Part shown: positions 1-6,045 of the stretch, piece by piece
Position numbering within the stretch: the stretch's first letter is position 1
Layout of the letters: each line of letters starts with the position of its first letter
Assembly (NCBI GenBank): GCA_031256525.1
Contig: JAIRQK010000028.1
Location: 1-6,045 of the forward strand
DNA length: 6,045 bases
DNA from: Campylobacteraceae bacterium
GTDB lineage: Bacteria > Campylobacterota > Campylobacteria > Campylobacterales > Campylobacteraceae
Direction: 5' to 3'
The notes under the pieces: model-generated
Databases searched by the model: none
What the model was told of the DNA's origin: nothing
The model's input: the letters and a program-made list of their open reading frames with translations, nothing else
Position numbers and translations under genes: made by a program

Positions 1-98
1 TTATAGACGAGAATAGCACGATAAATCCAATTCCACAAGTAATATCTCCGGGTCGTATGCATCATTGGGGTAGAGTTGTTTATGACTCAGGTCCTTGA
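1..98 (+). CDS. C-terminal fragment of an unrecognised protein
   Basis: The reading frame with codons starting at base 3 is open from the window edge for 31 codons and stops at TGA 96-98. The visible tail begins IDENSTINPIPQVISPG and ends in WGRVVYDSGP. The other two forward frames hit stops almost at once, so this is the only plausible coding frame. No family can be assigned from 31 residues. The closing W-G-x-V-Y-D pattern loosely resembles the ends of some type IV pilin-like or pseudopilin proteins, but this is a weak impression only. The gene runs in the same direction as uvrA, with 131 bases between its stop and the uvrA start. A separate promoter appears to serve uvrA, so the two need not share a transcript. 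Confidence 0.55.
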   Translation, partial: IDENSTINPIPQVISPGRMHHWGRVVYDSGP

Positions 99-187
99 AA
101 AAAAATACCACTCTATCATTTGCAACCAATTTGGCAATTATTTAATTGATAGCAATATTTTATCAGCAATAAAATCATTAAGTACTA

Positions 188-199
188 TTTTTGTATAAT
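188..199 (+). promoter_or_regulatory. Probable housekeeping sigma promoter (-10 box) for uvrA-polA
   Basis: A perfect TATAAT lies at 194-199, directly preceded by a T-run and TG (TTTTTG, 188-193). There is no recognisable -35 box about 17 bases upstream. A strong -10 with a T-rich upstream stretch and no -35 is typical of Campylobacterota sigma-70-type promoters. Transcription would start near 205-207, giving a leader of roughly 25 bases that still contains the uvrA ribosome binding site. No LexA-type operator is visible here. Confidence 0.65.
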
Positions 200-218
200 T
201 AATGCTTTTTATAAAGTT

Positions 219-224
219 AAGGGA
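219..224 (+). promoter_or_regulatory. Ribosome binding site of uvrA
   Basis: AAGGGA at 219-224 sits five bases before the GTG at 230. This supports GTG 230 as the start. An in-frame TAA at 218-220 rules out any start further upstream in this frame, and no nearby ATG fits better. Confidence 0.7.
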
Positions 225-229
225 ATATT

Positions 230-3079
230 GTGGATAAAATCAGAATAATTGGTGCAAGAGAGAACAATCTTAAAAATATAAATTTAGAAATACCAAAAAA
301 TAAATTAGTAGTTTTTACTGGACTTAGTGGAAGTGGAAAAAGTACTTTGGCGTTTGATACGCTTTATGCGGAGGGTCAAAGAAGATATATAGAGTCCTTA
401 TCTTCGTATGCAAGGCAGTTTTTAGATAGAGTTGGAAAACCTGATGTTGATAAAATAGAGGGATTAACCCCAGCAATTGCAATTGACCAAAAAACAACGA
501 GCAAAAACCCAAGGTCAACCGTTGGAACAATAACCGAAATATATGACTACCTTAGGCTTTTATATGCAAGAGTTGGGAAGCAATTTTGTCATAAATGCGG
601 GAAACCAATATCTAAAATGTCAAGTTCGGACATTATCGAGCAAATTTTACAACTCCCAATTAACTCTCAGCTTGTGATTTTAGCTCCTCTTATCAATGAA
701 AAAAAAGGAACATTTTCTGATTTGATAGAGTCACTTCGTCTAAAAGGGTATGTGAGAGTTATGATAGATGGGGTTATGGCGAGGTTAGATGAGGAGATAG
801 AGCTTTCAAAGACAAAAAAACATACAATAAAAGTTGTTATAGATAGAGTTGTTTTAAGGGAGGAGAACAAAGAGAGAATAGCTTCAAGCGTTGAAAAAGC
901 GTTAGAAGAGAGTTTTAATGAAGTTGAGGTTGATATTTTAAATTATACAGATGTTGGACTTAGCAAATCAAGTGTTAGATATAGTGAGCATCTTGCTTGT
1001 TTTGATTGTAAAATAAGTTTTGACCCATTAGAGCCACTTAGTTTTTCTTTTAACTCTCCAAAAGGTGCATGTCCAACTTGTGATGGACTTGGAATAAGAT
1101 ATGCACTTGATTTATCAAAAATAATCGATTATGAAAAAAGTTTAGAAAAAGGCTCTGTTAAAATACTATATGGATTTAATAAAAGCTACTATTATAAATT
1201 TTTAATGGCATTTTGTGAAAGCGAAAAAATAAGCATAGATAAACCATTTTATGAGCTAAAAGAGTATGAGCAAAAAGCGGTACTTCACGGTAATGGAAGT
1301 GATGTTGAGTTTGTTTGGAAAAGACACAAAATTACAAAAAGATGGGAAGGGGTGCTTAAAGTTGCTTATGATTTAGTTAAAGATGAGCGTGAGTTTGGCG
1401 AATATATGAGTGAAAAAAAATGTGATGTTTGCAATGGTTTTAGACTAAAAGCAGAGAGTTTAGCAGTAAAAGTTGCGAATAAAAATGTCACGCAAATTGT
1501 AAGTATGCCAATAGATGAAAGTTACGAATTTTTTGCTAACGAAAGCAATTTTAAACATTTTAAAGAGCAAGAAAAAATGGTCGCAACGCCTATTCTTAAA
1601 GAGATAAATGAGAGGCTTTTCTTTTTGCATGATGTTGGACTTGGATATATAACTTTGGGACGCGATGCAAGAACTATAAGTGGAGGAGAAGCCCAAAGGA
1701 TAAGGATTGCTTCGCAAATTGGAAGTGGATTGGCTGGGGTTATGTATGTGTTAGATGAGCCAAGTATTGGACTGCATGAGAGAGATACTTTAAAACTTAT
1801 CAAAACTCTAAAGACTTTGCAAGAAAAAGGGAATACATTAATAGTCGTTGAACACGATAAAGAGACGATTAAGGCAGCTGATTTTATTGTAGATATTGGT
1901 CCAAATGCTGGAAAATTTGGAGGAGAAGTTGTTTTTAGTGGGACATTAGATGAGCTTATGAAAAGCGAAACTACAACCGCACTTTATTTGTCAAACAAGA
2001 AGGTTATAAACTACCAAGAAAATAGACCGCAAAGCGAGTTTTTAGAGATAAAAAATGTGAATATAAATAATATAAAAAATTTAGATGTTAAAATCCCCCT
2101 TAAAAATTTAGTTGTAATAACCGGAGTTAGCGGAAGTGGTAAGAGTTCCCTCATTCTTCAAACATTGTTACCTGTTGCCAAAGAGTTTTTAAATCACGCA
2201 AAAAAAGTTAAAAAAGTGTATGGAGTTGAGTGTAGCGGACTTGAAAAACTTGATAAGGTTATCTATCTTGACCAAAGCCCTATTGGAAGAACGCCAAGAA
2301 GCAACCCAGCAACCTACACAGGTGTTATGGACGAGATAAGAGAACTTTTTGCAAAAACAAAAGAGGCACAAATAAGGGGATATAAAATAGGGCGTTTTTC
2401 GTTTAATGTAAAGGGCGGAAGATGTGAAAAGTGTCAAGGTGAGGGTGAGATAAAAATTGAAATGCACTTTTTGCCAGATATTTTGGTTAAGTGTGATGCT
2501 TGTAGAGGACAAAGATATAATCCTCAAACTTTAGAGATAAAATATCGCGGAAAATCAATATCAGATATTTTAAATATGAGTGTTGATGAAGCAGCAGAGT
2601 TTTTCAAATCTATCCCAAAAGTTTATCAGATATTGAAAACTTTACAAGATGTTGGACTTGGGTATATTACTCTTGGTCAAAATGCTGTTACTTTAAGCGG
2701 AGGAGAAGCCCAAAGGATAAAACTATCAAAAGAACTTAGCAAAAAAGATACTGGAAATACTCTATACATTTTAGATGAACCAACGACAGGTCTTCATTTT
2801 GCCGATGTTGAAAAACTTATACATGTGCTTCATCATTTGACCTCTTTTGGCAACTCTGTTTTGGTGATTGAGCATAATATAGATGTTATTAAAAATGGTG
2901 ACTATATTATCGATATGGGACTAGAGGGCGGAGATAAGGGCGGAAAGATAATTGATGCGGGAACTCCAAAAGAACTTGCTTTGCGACATAAAAAAACAAA
3001 AAGCTATACCGGAATGTTTTTAGATAGAGAGTTTGAGGAGTTATCTAAAGTCGAGTTTATGCATAAAGGAGAAAAATGA
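230..3079 (+). CDS. uvrA: UvrABC excinuclease subunit A (UvrA)
   Basis: UvrA is the damage-sensing ATPase of nucleotide excision repair. As a dimer it scans DNA, binds lesions and loads UvrB, after which UvrC makes the incisions; it acts in the cytoplasm on the chromosome. The 949 residues match the usual length of about 940-950. Two ABC ATPase modules are complete. Module I has Walker A GLSGSGKS (31-38, Lys37), signature ISGGEAQR (483-490), Walker B VMYVLDEP (504-511) and a switch His in VVEHD. Module II has Walker A GVSGSGKS (632-639, Lys638), signature LSGGEAQR (822-829), Walker B TLYILDEP (844-851) and IEHN. Zinc-finger cysteines are at 257/260/281/284 and, in the DNA-binding finger, at 732/735/755/758. 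Two further CxxC pairs (120/123 and 398/401) could form a third zinc module. The UvrB-binding domain should lie near 125-250 and the insertion domain near 290-395. The gene starts with GTG and its TGA stop overlaps the polA ATG. No defect is seen. Confidence 0.98.
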   Translation: MDKIRIIGARENNLKNINLEIPKNKLVVFTGLSGSGKSTLAFDTLYAEGQRRYIESLSSYARQFLDRVGKPDVDKIEGLTPAIAIDQKTTSKNPRSTVGTITEIYDYLRLLYARVGKQFCHKCGKPISKMSSSDIIEQILQLPINSQLVILAPLINEKKGTFSDLIESLRLKGYVRVMIDGVMARLDEEIELSKTKKHTIKVVIDRVVLREENKERIASSVEKALEESFNEVEVDILNYTDVGLSKSSVRYSEHLACFDCKISFDPLEPLSFSFNSPKGACPTCDGLGIRYALDLSKIIDYEKSLEKGSVKILYGFNKSYYYKFLMAFCESEKISIDKPFYELKEYEQKAVLHGNGSDVEFVWKRHKITKRWEGVLKVAYDLVKDEREFGEYMSEKKCDVCNGFRLKAESLAVKVANKNVTQIVSMPIDESYEFFANESNFKHFKEQEKMVATPILKEINERLFFLHDVGLGYITLGRDARTISGGEAQRIRIASQIGSGLAGVMYVLDEPSIGLHERDTLKLIKTLKTLQEKGNTLIVVEHDKETIKAADFIVDIGPNAGKFGGEVVFSGTLDELMKSETTTALYLSNKKVINYQENRPQSEFLEIKNVNINNIKNLDVKIPLKNLVVITGVSGSGKSSLILQTLLPVAKEFLNHAKKVKKVYGVECSGLEKLDKVIYLDQSPIGRTPRSNPATYTGVMDEIRELFAKTKEAQIRGYKIGRFSFNVKGGRCEKCQGEGEIKIEMHFLPDILVKCDACRGQRYNPQTLEIKYRGKSISDILNMSVDEAAEFFKSIPKVYQILKTLQDVGLGYITLGQNAVTLSGGEAQRIKLSKELSKKDTGNTLYILDEPTTGLHFADVEKLIHVLHHLTSFGNSVLVIEHNIDVIKNGDYIIDMGLEGGDKGGKIIDAGTPKELALRHKKTKSYTGMFLDREFEELSKVEFMHKGEK
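1682..1703 (+). repeat. Direct repeat copy 1 (UvrA signature motif, module I)
   Basis: These 22 bases are identical to 2699-2720. They encode GGEAQRI of the first ABC signature. Similarity extends upstream to about 1631, where DVGLGYITLG is encoded almost identically to the second module. The repeat reflects the ancient duplication of the ABC module plus strong protein constraint, not a mobile element. Confidence 0.85.
2699..2720 (+). repeat. Direct repeat copy 2 (UvrA signature motif, module II)
   Basis: This is the second copy of the 22-base identity found at 1682-1703, encoding GGEAQRI of the second ABC signature. The similar stretch begins near 2648 (DVGLGYITLG). The two copies are in the same orientation and reading frame, 1017 bases apart. 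Confidence 0.85.
3066..3071 (+). promoter_or_regulatory. Ribosome binding site of polA inside the end of uvrA
   Basis: AAGGAG at 3066-3071 lies within the last codons of uvrA, four bases before the polA ATG at 3076. The strong site and the ATGA overlap together fix the polA start. They suggest that ribosomes finishing uvrA can re-initiate directly on polA. Confidence 0.8.
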
Positions 3080-5718
3080 AAACTATAACGATAATAGACA
3101 CATTTGGATTTTTTTTTAGAAGTTATTATGCATTGCCCAATTTAAAAAATAGGGACGGTTTTCCAACAGGACTTTTGACTGGTTTTGTAAATTTTGTTTA
3201 TATGATTGAGAAAGAGTTTCCAAGCGAATATATACTTTTTGCACTTGATAGCAAAGGGAAAACATTTCGCCATGAGATAGACCCTAATTATAAAGCGAAT
3301 AGGGTGTTGCCGCCTGAAGATTTGTTAAAACAGCTTCCTATTGCGATTGAGTGGATAAAAAAGATGGGCTTTGCTCAATTTTCTCAAGAGGGATATGAGG
3401 CAGATGATGTTATAGCTTCTATGGTAAAACACGCAAAAATAAATGATATTAAAGTAAGAATTGTAACTCACGATAAAGATTTATATCAGCTTATAGATGA
3501 TGGAAAAGTTGTTATATTTGACCCATTAAAAAAGGTGGAAATTGACGAAAAAGGGTGTATGGAAAAATTTGGACTCCCACCTTCTAAAATAAGAGATTAT
3601 CTTGCTTTTGCAGGAGATAGTGCCGATAATATTCCGGGTGTTAAAGGTATTGGTCCAAAAGGTGCAAAAAAACTTTTAGATGAATTTGGCGATTTGGTTA
3701 GTGTTTATAATAGGGTCAATGAAGTTAGAAATGATAGAATTAGAACCGTTTTAATAGAAAACAAAGATAATGCTTTCATAAGTCATAAGTTAACAGCACT
3801 TGATGATAGCTTAGATGTATATCAAAAACTTGAAAATTTTAAATTTCCAGAGCATGAGTTTTTGGTCAATATAAAAGATGAACTTATAAAAAATGATATG
3901 AGGCAAATTCTTCATAAAATTGGTCAGTCTCCAAAAAAAGAGGTAAAAAATTGCTTTACTGCTATTTTATTGGATACTAAGGAAAAACTTTTTGAAGTTA
4001 TTGAAGAAATTCCAAATGATGCTATTGTTGCATTTGATACTGAAACAGATTCTATTGACTCCATAAATGCCAATATCGTAGGGTATTCATTTTGTTTCGA
4101 GGAGGAGAGGGCTTATTATATTCCAATAGCACATAGCTATCTTGGAGTAGGGGAGCAGGTTAAAAAAGATGATGTAAAAGAGGCTTTAAAATTAATATTT
4201 CAAAATAAAATAGTTGGTCAAAATTTAAAGTTTGATTTGAATGTTATAGAGAAAAATTTTGGATTTGAAAATGTAAAAATTTATGCGGACACAATGATAC
4301 TCGCATGGCTTTTGAACTCTGATTTTAGTGTTGGAATGGATTCGCTTTCAAAAAGGCTATTAAACTACGAAACGATAAAGTTTAATGATATTGTTGCTAA
4401 AAACTCAACTTTTGCAAATGTTGATATTGAAACAGCTTCAAAATATGCAAGTGAAGACGCATGGGTAACATATAAGCTATATTTTAAGTTAAAAGAGCTT
4501 TTAGAGCCTAAACTTCTACAGGTTGCAAAAGATGTAGAGTTTCCACTAATCGAAGTTTTGAGAGATATGGAGAATGCAGGTATCAAAATAGATGCTCATC
4601 ATTTTCAAACGCTTCTATCAAAAAGCGAGGCGATTTTAGCCGAGTTGACACGCGAAATTTATAAATTAAGCGAATGCGAGTTTAATATAAATTCAACAAA
4701 GCAACTTAGTACTGTTTTATTTGAAAATTTAGGCTTAAAAACTATCAAAAAGACAAAAACAGGACATAGTACAGATGAAAATGTGCTAAATGAGCTTGTA
4801 AACGAGCATCCAGTAATTGAGAAAATTTTAAATTATCGCGAGATGTTTAAACTCAAATCAACCTACATTGAGCCACTTTTGAAGTTAGCCAAAGCTGATG
4901 AAGAGCAGAGAATTCATACGCGTTTTTTACAAACTGGAACGACCACAGGCAGGCTTAGTTCAAAAGAGCCAAATTTGCAAAATATTCCAGTTAGAACAGA
5001 GCTTGGACGCGAAGTAAGAGTTGGTTTTATAGCAAAGGAAGGGTTTAGTTTTGTTGGGATTGACTATTCACAAATTGAGTTAAGACTACTTGCACATTTT
5101 AGTGAAGATAGTGCTTTAATTCAGGCATTTAAAGAGGATAAAGATATACATTTGGAAACTGCTGTGAAACTTTTTGGAAAAGATGAAGCAAAAGACAAAA
5201 GAAGTATCGCTAAAAGTATAAATTTTGGTCTTATTTATGGTATGGGTGCAAGAAAACTTTCACAAACTATAAATGTTTCACAAGTTGAGGCAAAAGGGTA
5301 TATTGATAACTATTTTAGTCTTTTTCCTACAGTTAAAACCTATCTTAATTTTGTGGAAGAGGAGGCAAAACGTAATGGATATATTGAAACTTTGCTTGGA
5401 CGACGAAGAAATTTTGACTTTGCAAATGCTACACCAATGTTCATTTCAAGTTACTCAAGAGAAGCTATAAATGCGGTTTTTCAAGGCAGTGCCGCAGATA
5501 TTATAAAACTTGCAATGAATAAGATATTTTACGAGCTAATAGATAAAAACGCTAAACTTCTTTTGCAAATTCACGATGAGCTTATTTTTGAAGTAGAAAA
5601 TAAGTATGCAGATGAGTTTTCGCAAAAAGCAAGTAAAATTATGGAAGATATTTACACTCTTAATGTTCCGCTAAAAACAGCCATAAATATCGGTAAAAAC
5701 TGGGGAGAATTGAAATAA
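3076..5718 (+). CDS. polA: DNA polymerase I with 5' nuclease, proofreading and polymerase domains
   Basis: Pol I fills gaps after excision repair and replaces Okazaki RNA primers. The 880 residues carry all three domains. The 5'-3' nuclease (about 1-285) has Asp8, Asp58, EADD 108-111, THDKD 131-135, Asp181/Asp184 and a helix-hairpin-helix around 184-200. The 3'-5' exonuclease (about 293-475) has FDTETD with Asp321/Glu323, NLKFD 383-387 and YASED 457-461, which are the DxE, NxxxD and YxxxD motifs of an active proofreader. The family A polymerase (about 485-880) has TTGRLSS near 623-629, motif A DYSQIELR (663-670), motif B from Arg709 through Lys713, Phe717 and Tyr721, and motif C HDE (833-835). 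By alignment these match E. coli Arg754, Lys758, Phe762 and Tyr766. The length is slightly below the 928 residues of E. coli and normal for the phylum. The start overlaps the uvrA stop by four bases. Codons 12-14 are a T9 run. No defect is seen. Confidence 0.98.
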   Translation: MKTITIIDTFGFFFRSYYALPNLKNRDGFPTGLLTGFVNFVYMIEKEFPSEYILFALDSKGKTFRHEIDPNYKANRVLPPEDLLKQLPIAIEWIKKMGFAQFSQEGYEADDVIASMVKHAKINDIKVRIVTHDKDLYQLIDDGKVVIFDPLKKVEIDEKGCMEKFGLPPSKIRDYLAFAGDSADNIPGVKGIGPKGAKKLLDEFGDLVSVYNRVNEVRNDRIRTVLIENKDNAFISHKLTALDDSLDVYQKLENFKFPEHEFLVNIKDELIKNDMRQILHKIGQSPKKEVKNCFTAILLDTKEKLFEVIEEIPNDAIVAFDTETDSIDSINANIVGYSFCFEEERAYYIPIAHSYLGVGEQVKKDDVKEALKLIFQNKIVGQNLKFDLNVIEKNFGFENVKIYADTMILAWLLNSDFSVGMDSLSKRLLNYETIKFNDIVAKNSTFANVDIETASKYASEDAWVTYKLYFKLKELLEPKLLQVAKDVEFPLIEVLRDMENAGIKIDAHHFQTLLSKSEAILAELTREIYKLSECEFNINSTKQLSTVLFENLGLKTIKKTKTGHSTDENVLNELVNEHPVIEKILNYREMFKLKSTYIEPLLKLAKADEEQRIHTRFLQTGTTTGRLSSKEPNLQNIPVRTELGREVRVGFIAKEGFSFVGIDYSQIELRLLAHFSEDSALIQAFKEDKDIHLETAVKLFGKDEAKDKRSIAKSINFGLIYGMGARKLSQTINVSQVEAKGYIDNYFSLFPTVKTYLNFVEEEAKRNGYIETLLGRRRNFDFANATPMFISSYSREAINAVFQGSAADIIKLAMNKIFYELIDKNAKLLLQIHDELIFEVENKYADEFSQKASKIMEDIYTLNVPLKTAINIGKNWGELK

Positions 5719-5732
5719 AAAAAACTGTTTGA

Positions 5733-5943
5733 GAACTCATTTGTTACTCATATGCAAATTTGACTATGGTTCATACTGCTGCAGAAAAAAACAGAGATAT
5801 GGAACTTTTAATCATATGATAATGGCAAACTTTTTAAAGGACTAAAAGAAGGGGTAATTGATATGTGAATAATTTTTTACGATGAAAAAATAAAGCTGCT
5901 GATAAATTTAGCAAAAGGAGATAAAAATGACAAACGGATTTAA
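5733..5943 (+). pseudogene. Possible decayed gene remnant between polA and the effector-binding gene
   Basis: No intact gene lies in this stretch, but it translates into protein-like pieces in more than one frame. One frame (5733-5819) includes MVHTAAEKNRDMELLII and stops at TGA 5817. Another (5812-5865) reads SYDNGKLFKGLKEGVIDM, meets TGA at 5866-5868, then continues IIFYDEKIKLLINLAKGD and on to TAA 5941-5943, overlapping the start of the next gene. Restoring two bases near 5806-5817 and reading TGA as TGG would join these pieces into one continuous protein. That is the pattern left by small deletions and a nonsense change. I do not recognise the family. AT-rich spacer DNA can mimic this, so the call is tentative. 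No terminator hairpin for polA is visible in the stretch. Confidence 0.4.
5913..5920 (+). promoter_or_regulatory. Ribosome binding site of the effector-binding gene
   Basis: AAAAGGAG at 5913-5920 stands six bases before ATG 5927, an optimal arrangement. An in-frame TAG at 5909-5911 excludes an earlier start, so ATG 5927 is firmly supported. Confidence 0.8.
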
Positions 5944-6045
5944 AGTAATTGGCATTTCCATTCGGACAACAAATGCAAACAGCCAATCTCAGCAAGATTT
6001 AGGAAAACTTTGGGGACAATTTTTCGCAGAAAATATCATTGCAAA
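5927..6045 (+). CDS. GyrI-like / AraC-type effector-binding domain protein, N-terminal part
   Basis: The frame opens at ATG 5927 behind a strong ribosome binding site and is still open at the window end; 39 residues are visible. The opening MTNGFKVIGISIRTTN followed by DLGKLWGQFFAENI matches the first strand and helix I associate with the GyrI-like / AraC-type effector-binding superfamily (SOUL-related fold, as in SbmC/GyrI and in the C-terminal part of Rob). These domains bind small hydrophobic or cationic ligands. Members without a DNA-binding domain occur as stand-alone proteins of about 150 residues. No helix-turn-helix precedes the domain here, so this looks like the stand-alone form, although anything beyond the edge is unseen. 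It follows polA on the same strand after 208 bases, and its role and ligand cannot be inferred. The assignment rests on remembered family resemblance. Confidence 0.7.
   Translation, partial: MTNGFKVIGISIRTTNANSQSQQDLGKLWGQFFAENIIA

Noticed and set aside
99..229. LexA-type SOS operator upstream of uvrA
   Set aside because: No CTG-N10-CAG or GAAC-N4-GTTC pattern is seen, and most Campylobacterota lack a classical LexA system.
324..2527. Several open frames on the - strand opposite uvrA (and one opposite polA near 4365-4586)
   Set aside because: All lie antisense to strongly conserved coding sequence and have low-complexity, hydrophobic-biased translations typical of antisense shadows.
5273..5470. 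65-residue open frame on the + strand inside polA
   Set aside because: It overlaps the conserved polymerase domain in another frame, has no good ribosome binding site, and its translation resembles no protein; it is a shadow of polA.
5719..5760. Intrinsic terminator after polA
   Set aside because: There is an A-run but no stable GC-bearing stem followed by a T-run on the + strand; the ACTCAT direct repeat (5735-5740, 5746-5751) cannot form a hairpin.
5811..5820. Perfect 10-base palindrome ATCATATGAT as a possible operator
   Set aside because: It does not extend beyond 10 bases, is not repeated, and is not near a recognisable promoter; likely chance in AT-rich DNA.
5866..5868. TGA read as tryptophan (recoded genetic code)
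   Set aside because: uvrA itself ends in TGA exactly at the expected C-terminus, and Trp residues in uvrA and polA use TGG, so the standard code applies and the TGA is a true stop.
5895..5910. Possible -10 box (GATAAAT) for the effector-binding gene
   Set aside because: The match is weak, and a start this close would leave almost no leader before the ribosome binding site.

Overview
This is an AT-rich bacterial window. The protein sequences (PolA beginning MKTITIIDTFGFFFRSYYAL, heavy AGA/AAA codon use, a T-rich promoter with a clear -10 but no -35) suggest a member of the Campylobacterota (Epsilonproteobacteria). I cannot place it in a genus. The assignment is from pattern recognition, not a search.

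Layout: (1) 1-98, the last 31 codons of an unrecognised gene on the + strand. (2) 99-229, an AT-rich spacer with small repeats and a TATAAT promoter just upstream of the next gene. (3) 230-3079, a complete uvrA starting at GTG. (4) 3076-5718, a complete polA whose ATG overlaps the uvrA stop codon (ATGA). (5) 5719-5926, a spacer that reads like a decayed gene: protein-like segments in two frames, broken by frame changes and an in-frame TGA. (6) 5927-6045, the start of a small gene resembling the GyrI-like / AraC-type effector-binding family, cut by the window edge.

uvrA and polA probably form a translationally coupled operon. UvrA recognises damage and loads UvrB in nucleotide excision repair, and Pol I fills the gap after excision, so one transcript would supply the first and late steps of one pathway. 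Both proteins look full length with all key catalytic residues present. The PolA proofreading site is intact, which is not true of every member of this phylum.

I found no CRISPR array, insertion sequence, tRNA, rRNA, riboswitch or convincing intrinsic terminator, and no sign of a novel multi-gene system. The parts most worth a second look are the overlap-coupled uvrA-polA pair and the decayed stretch between polA and the effector-binding gene.
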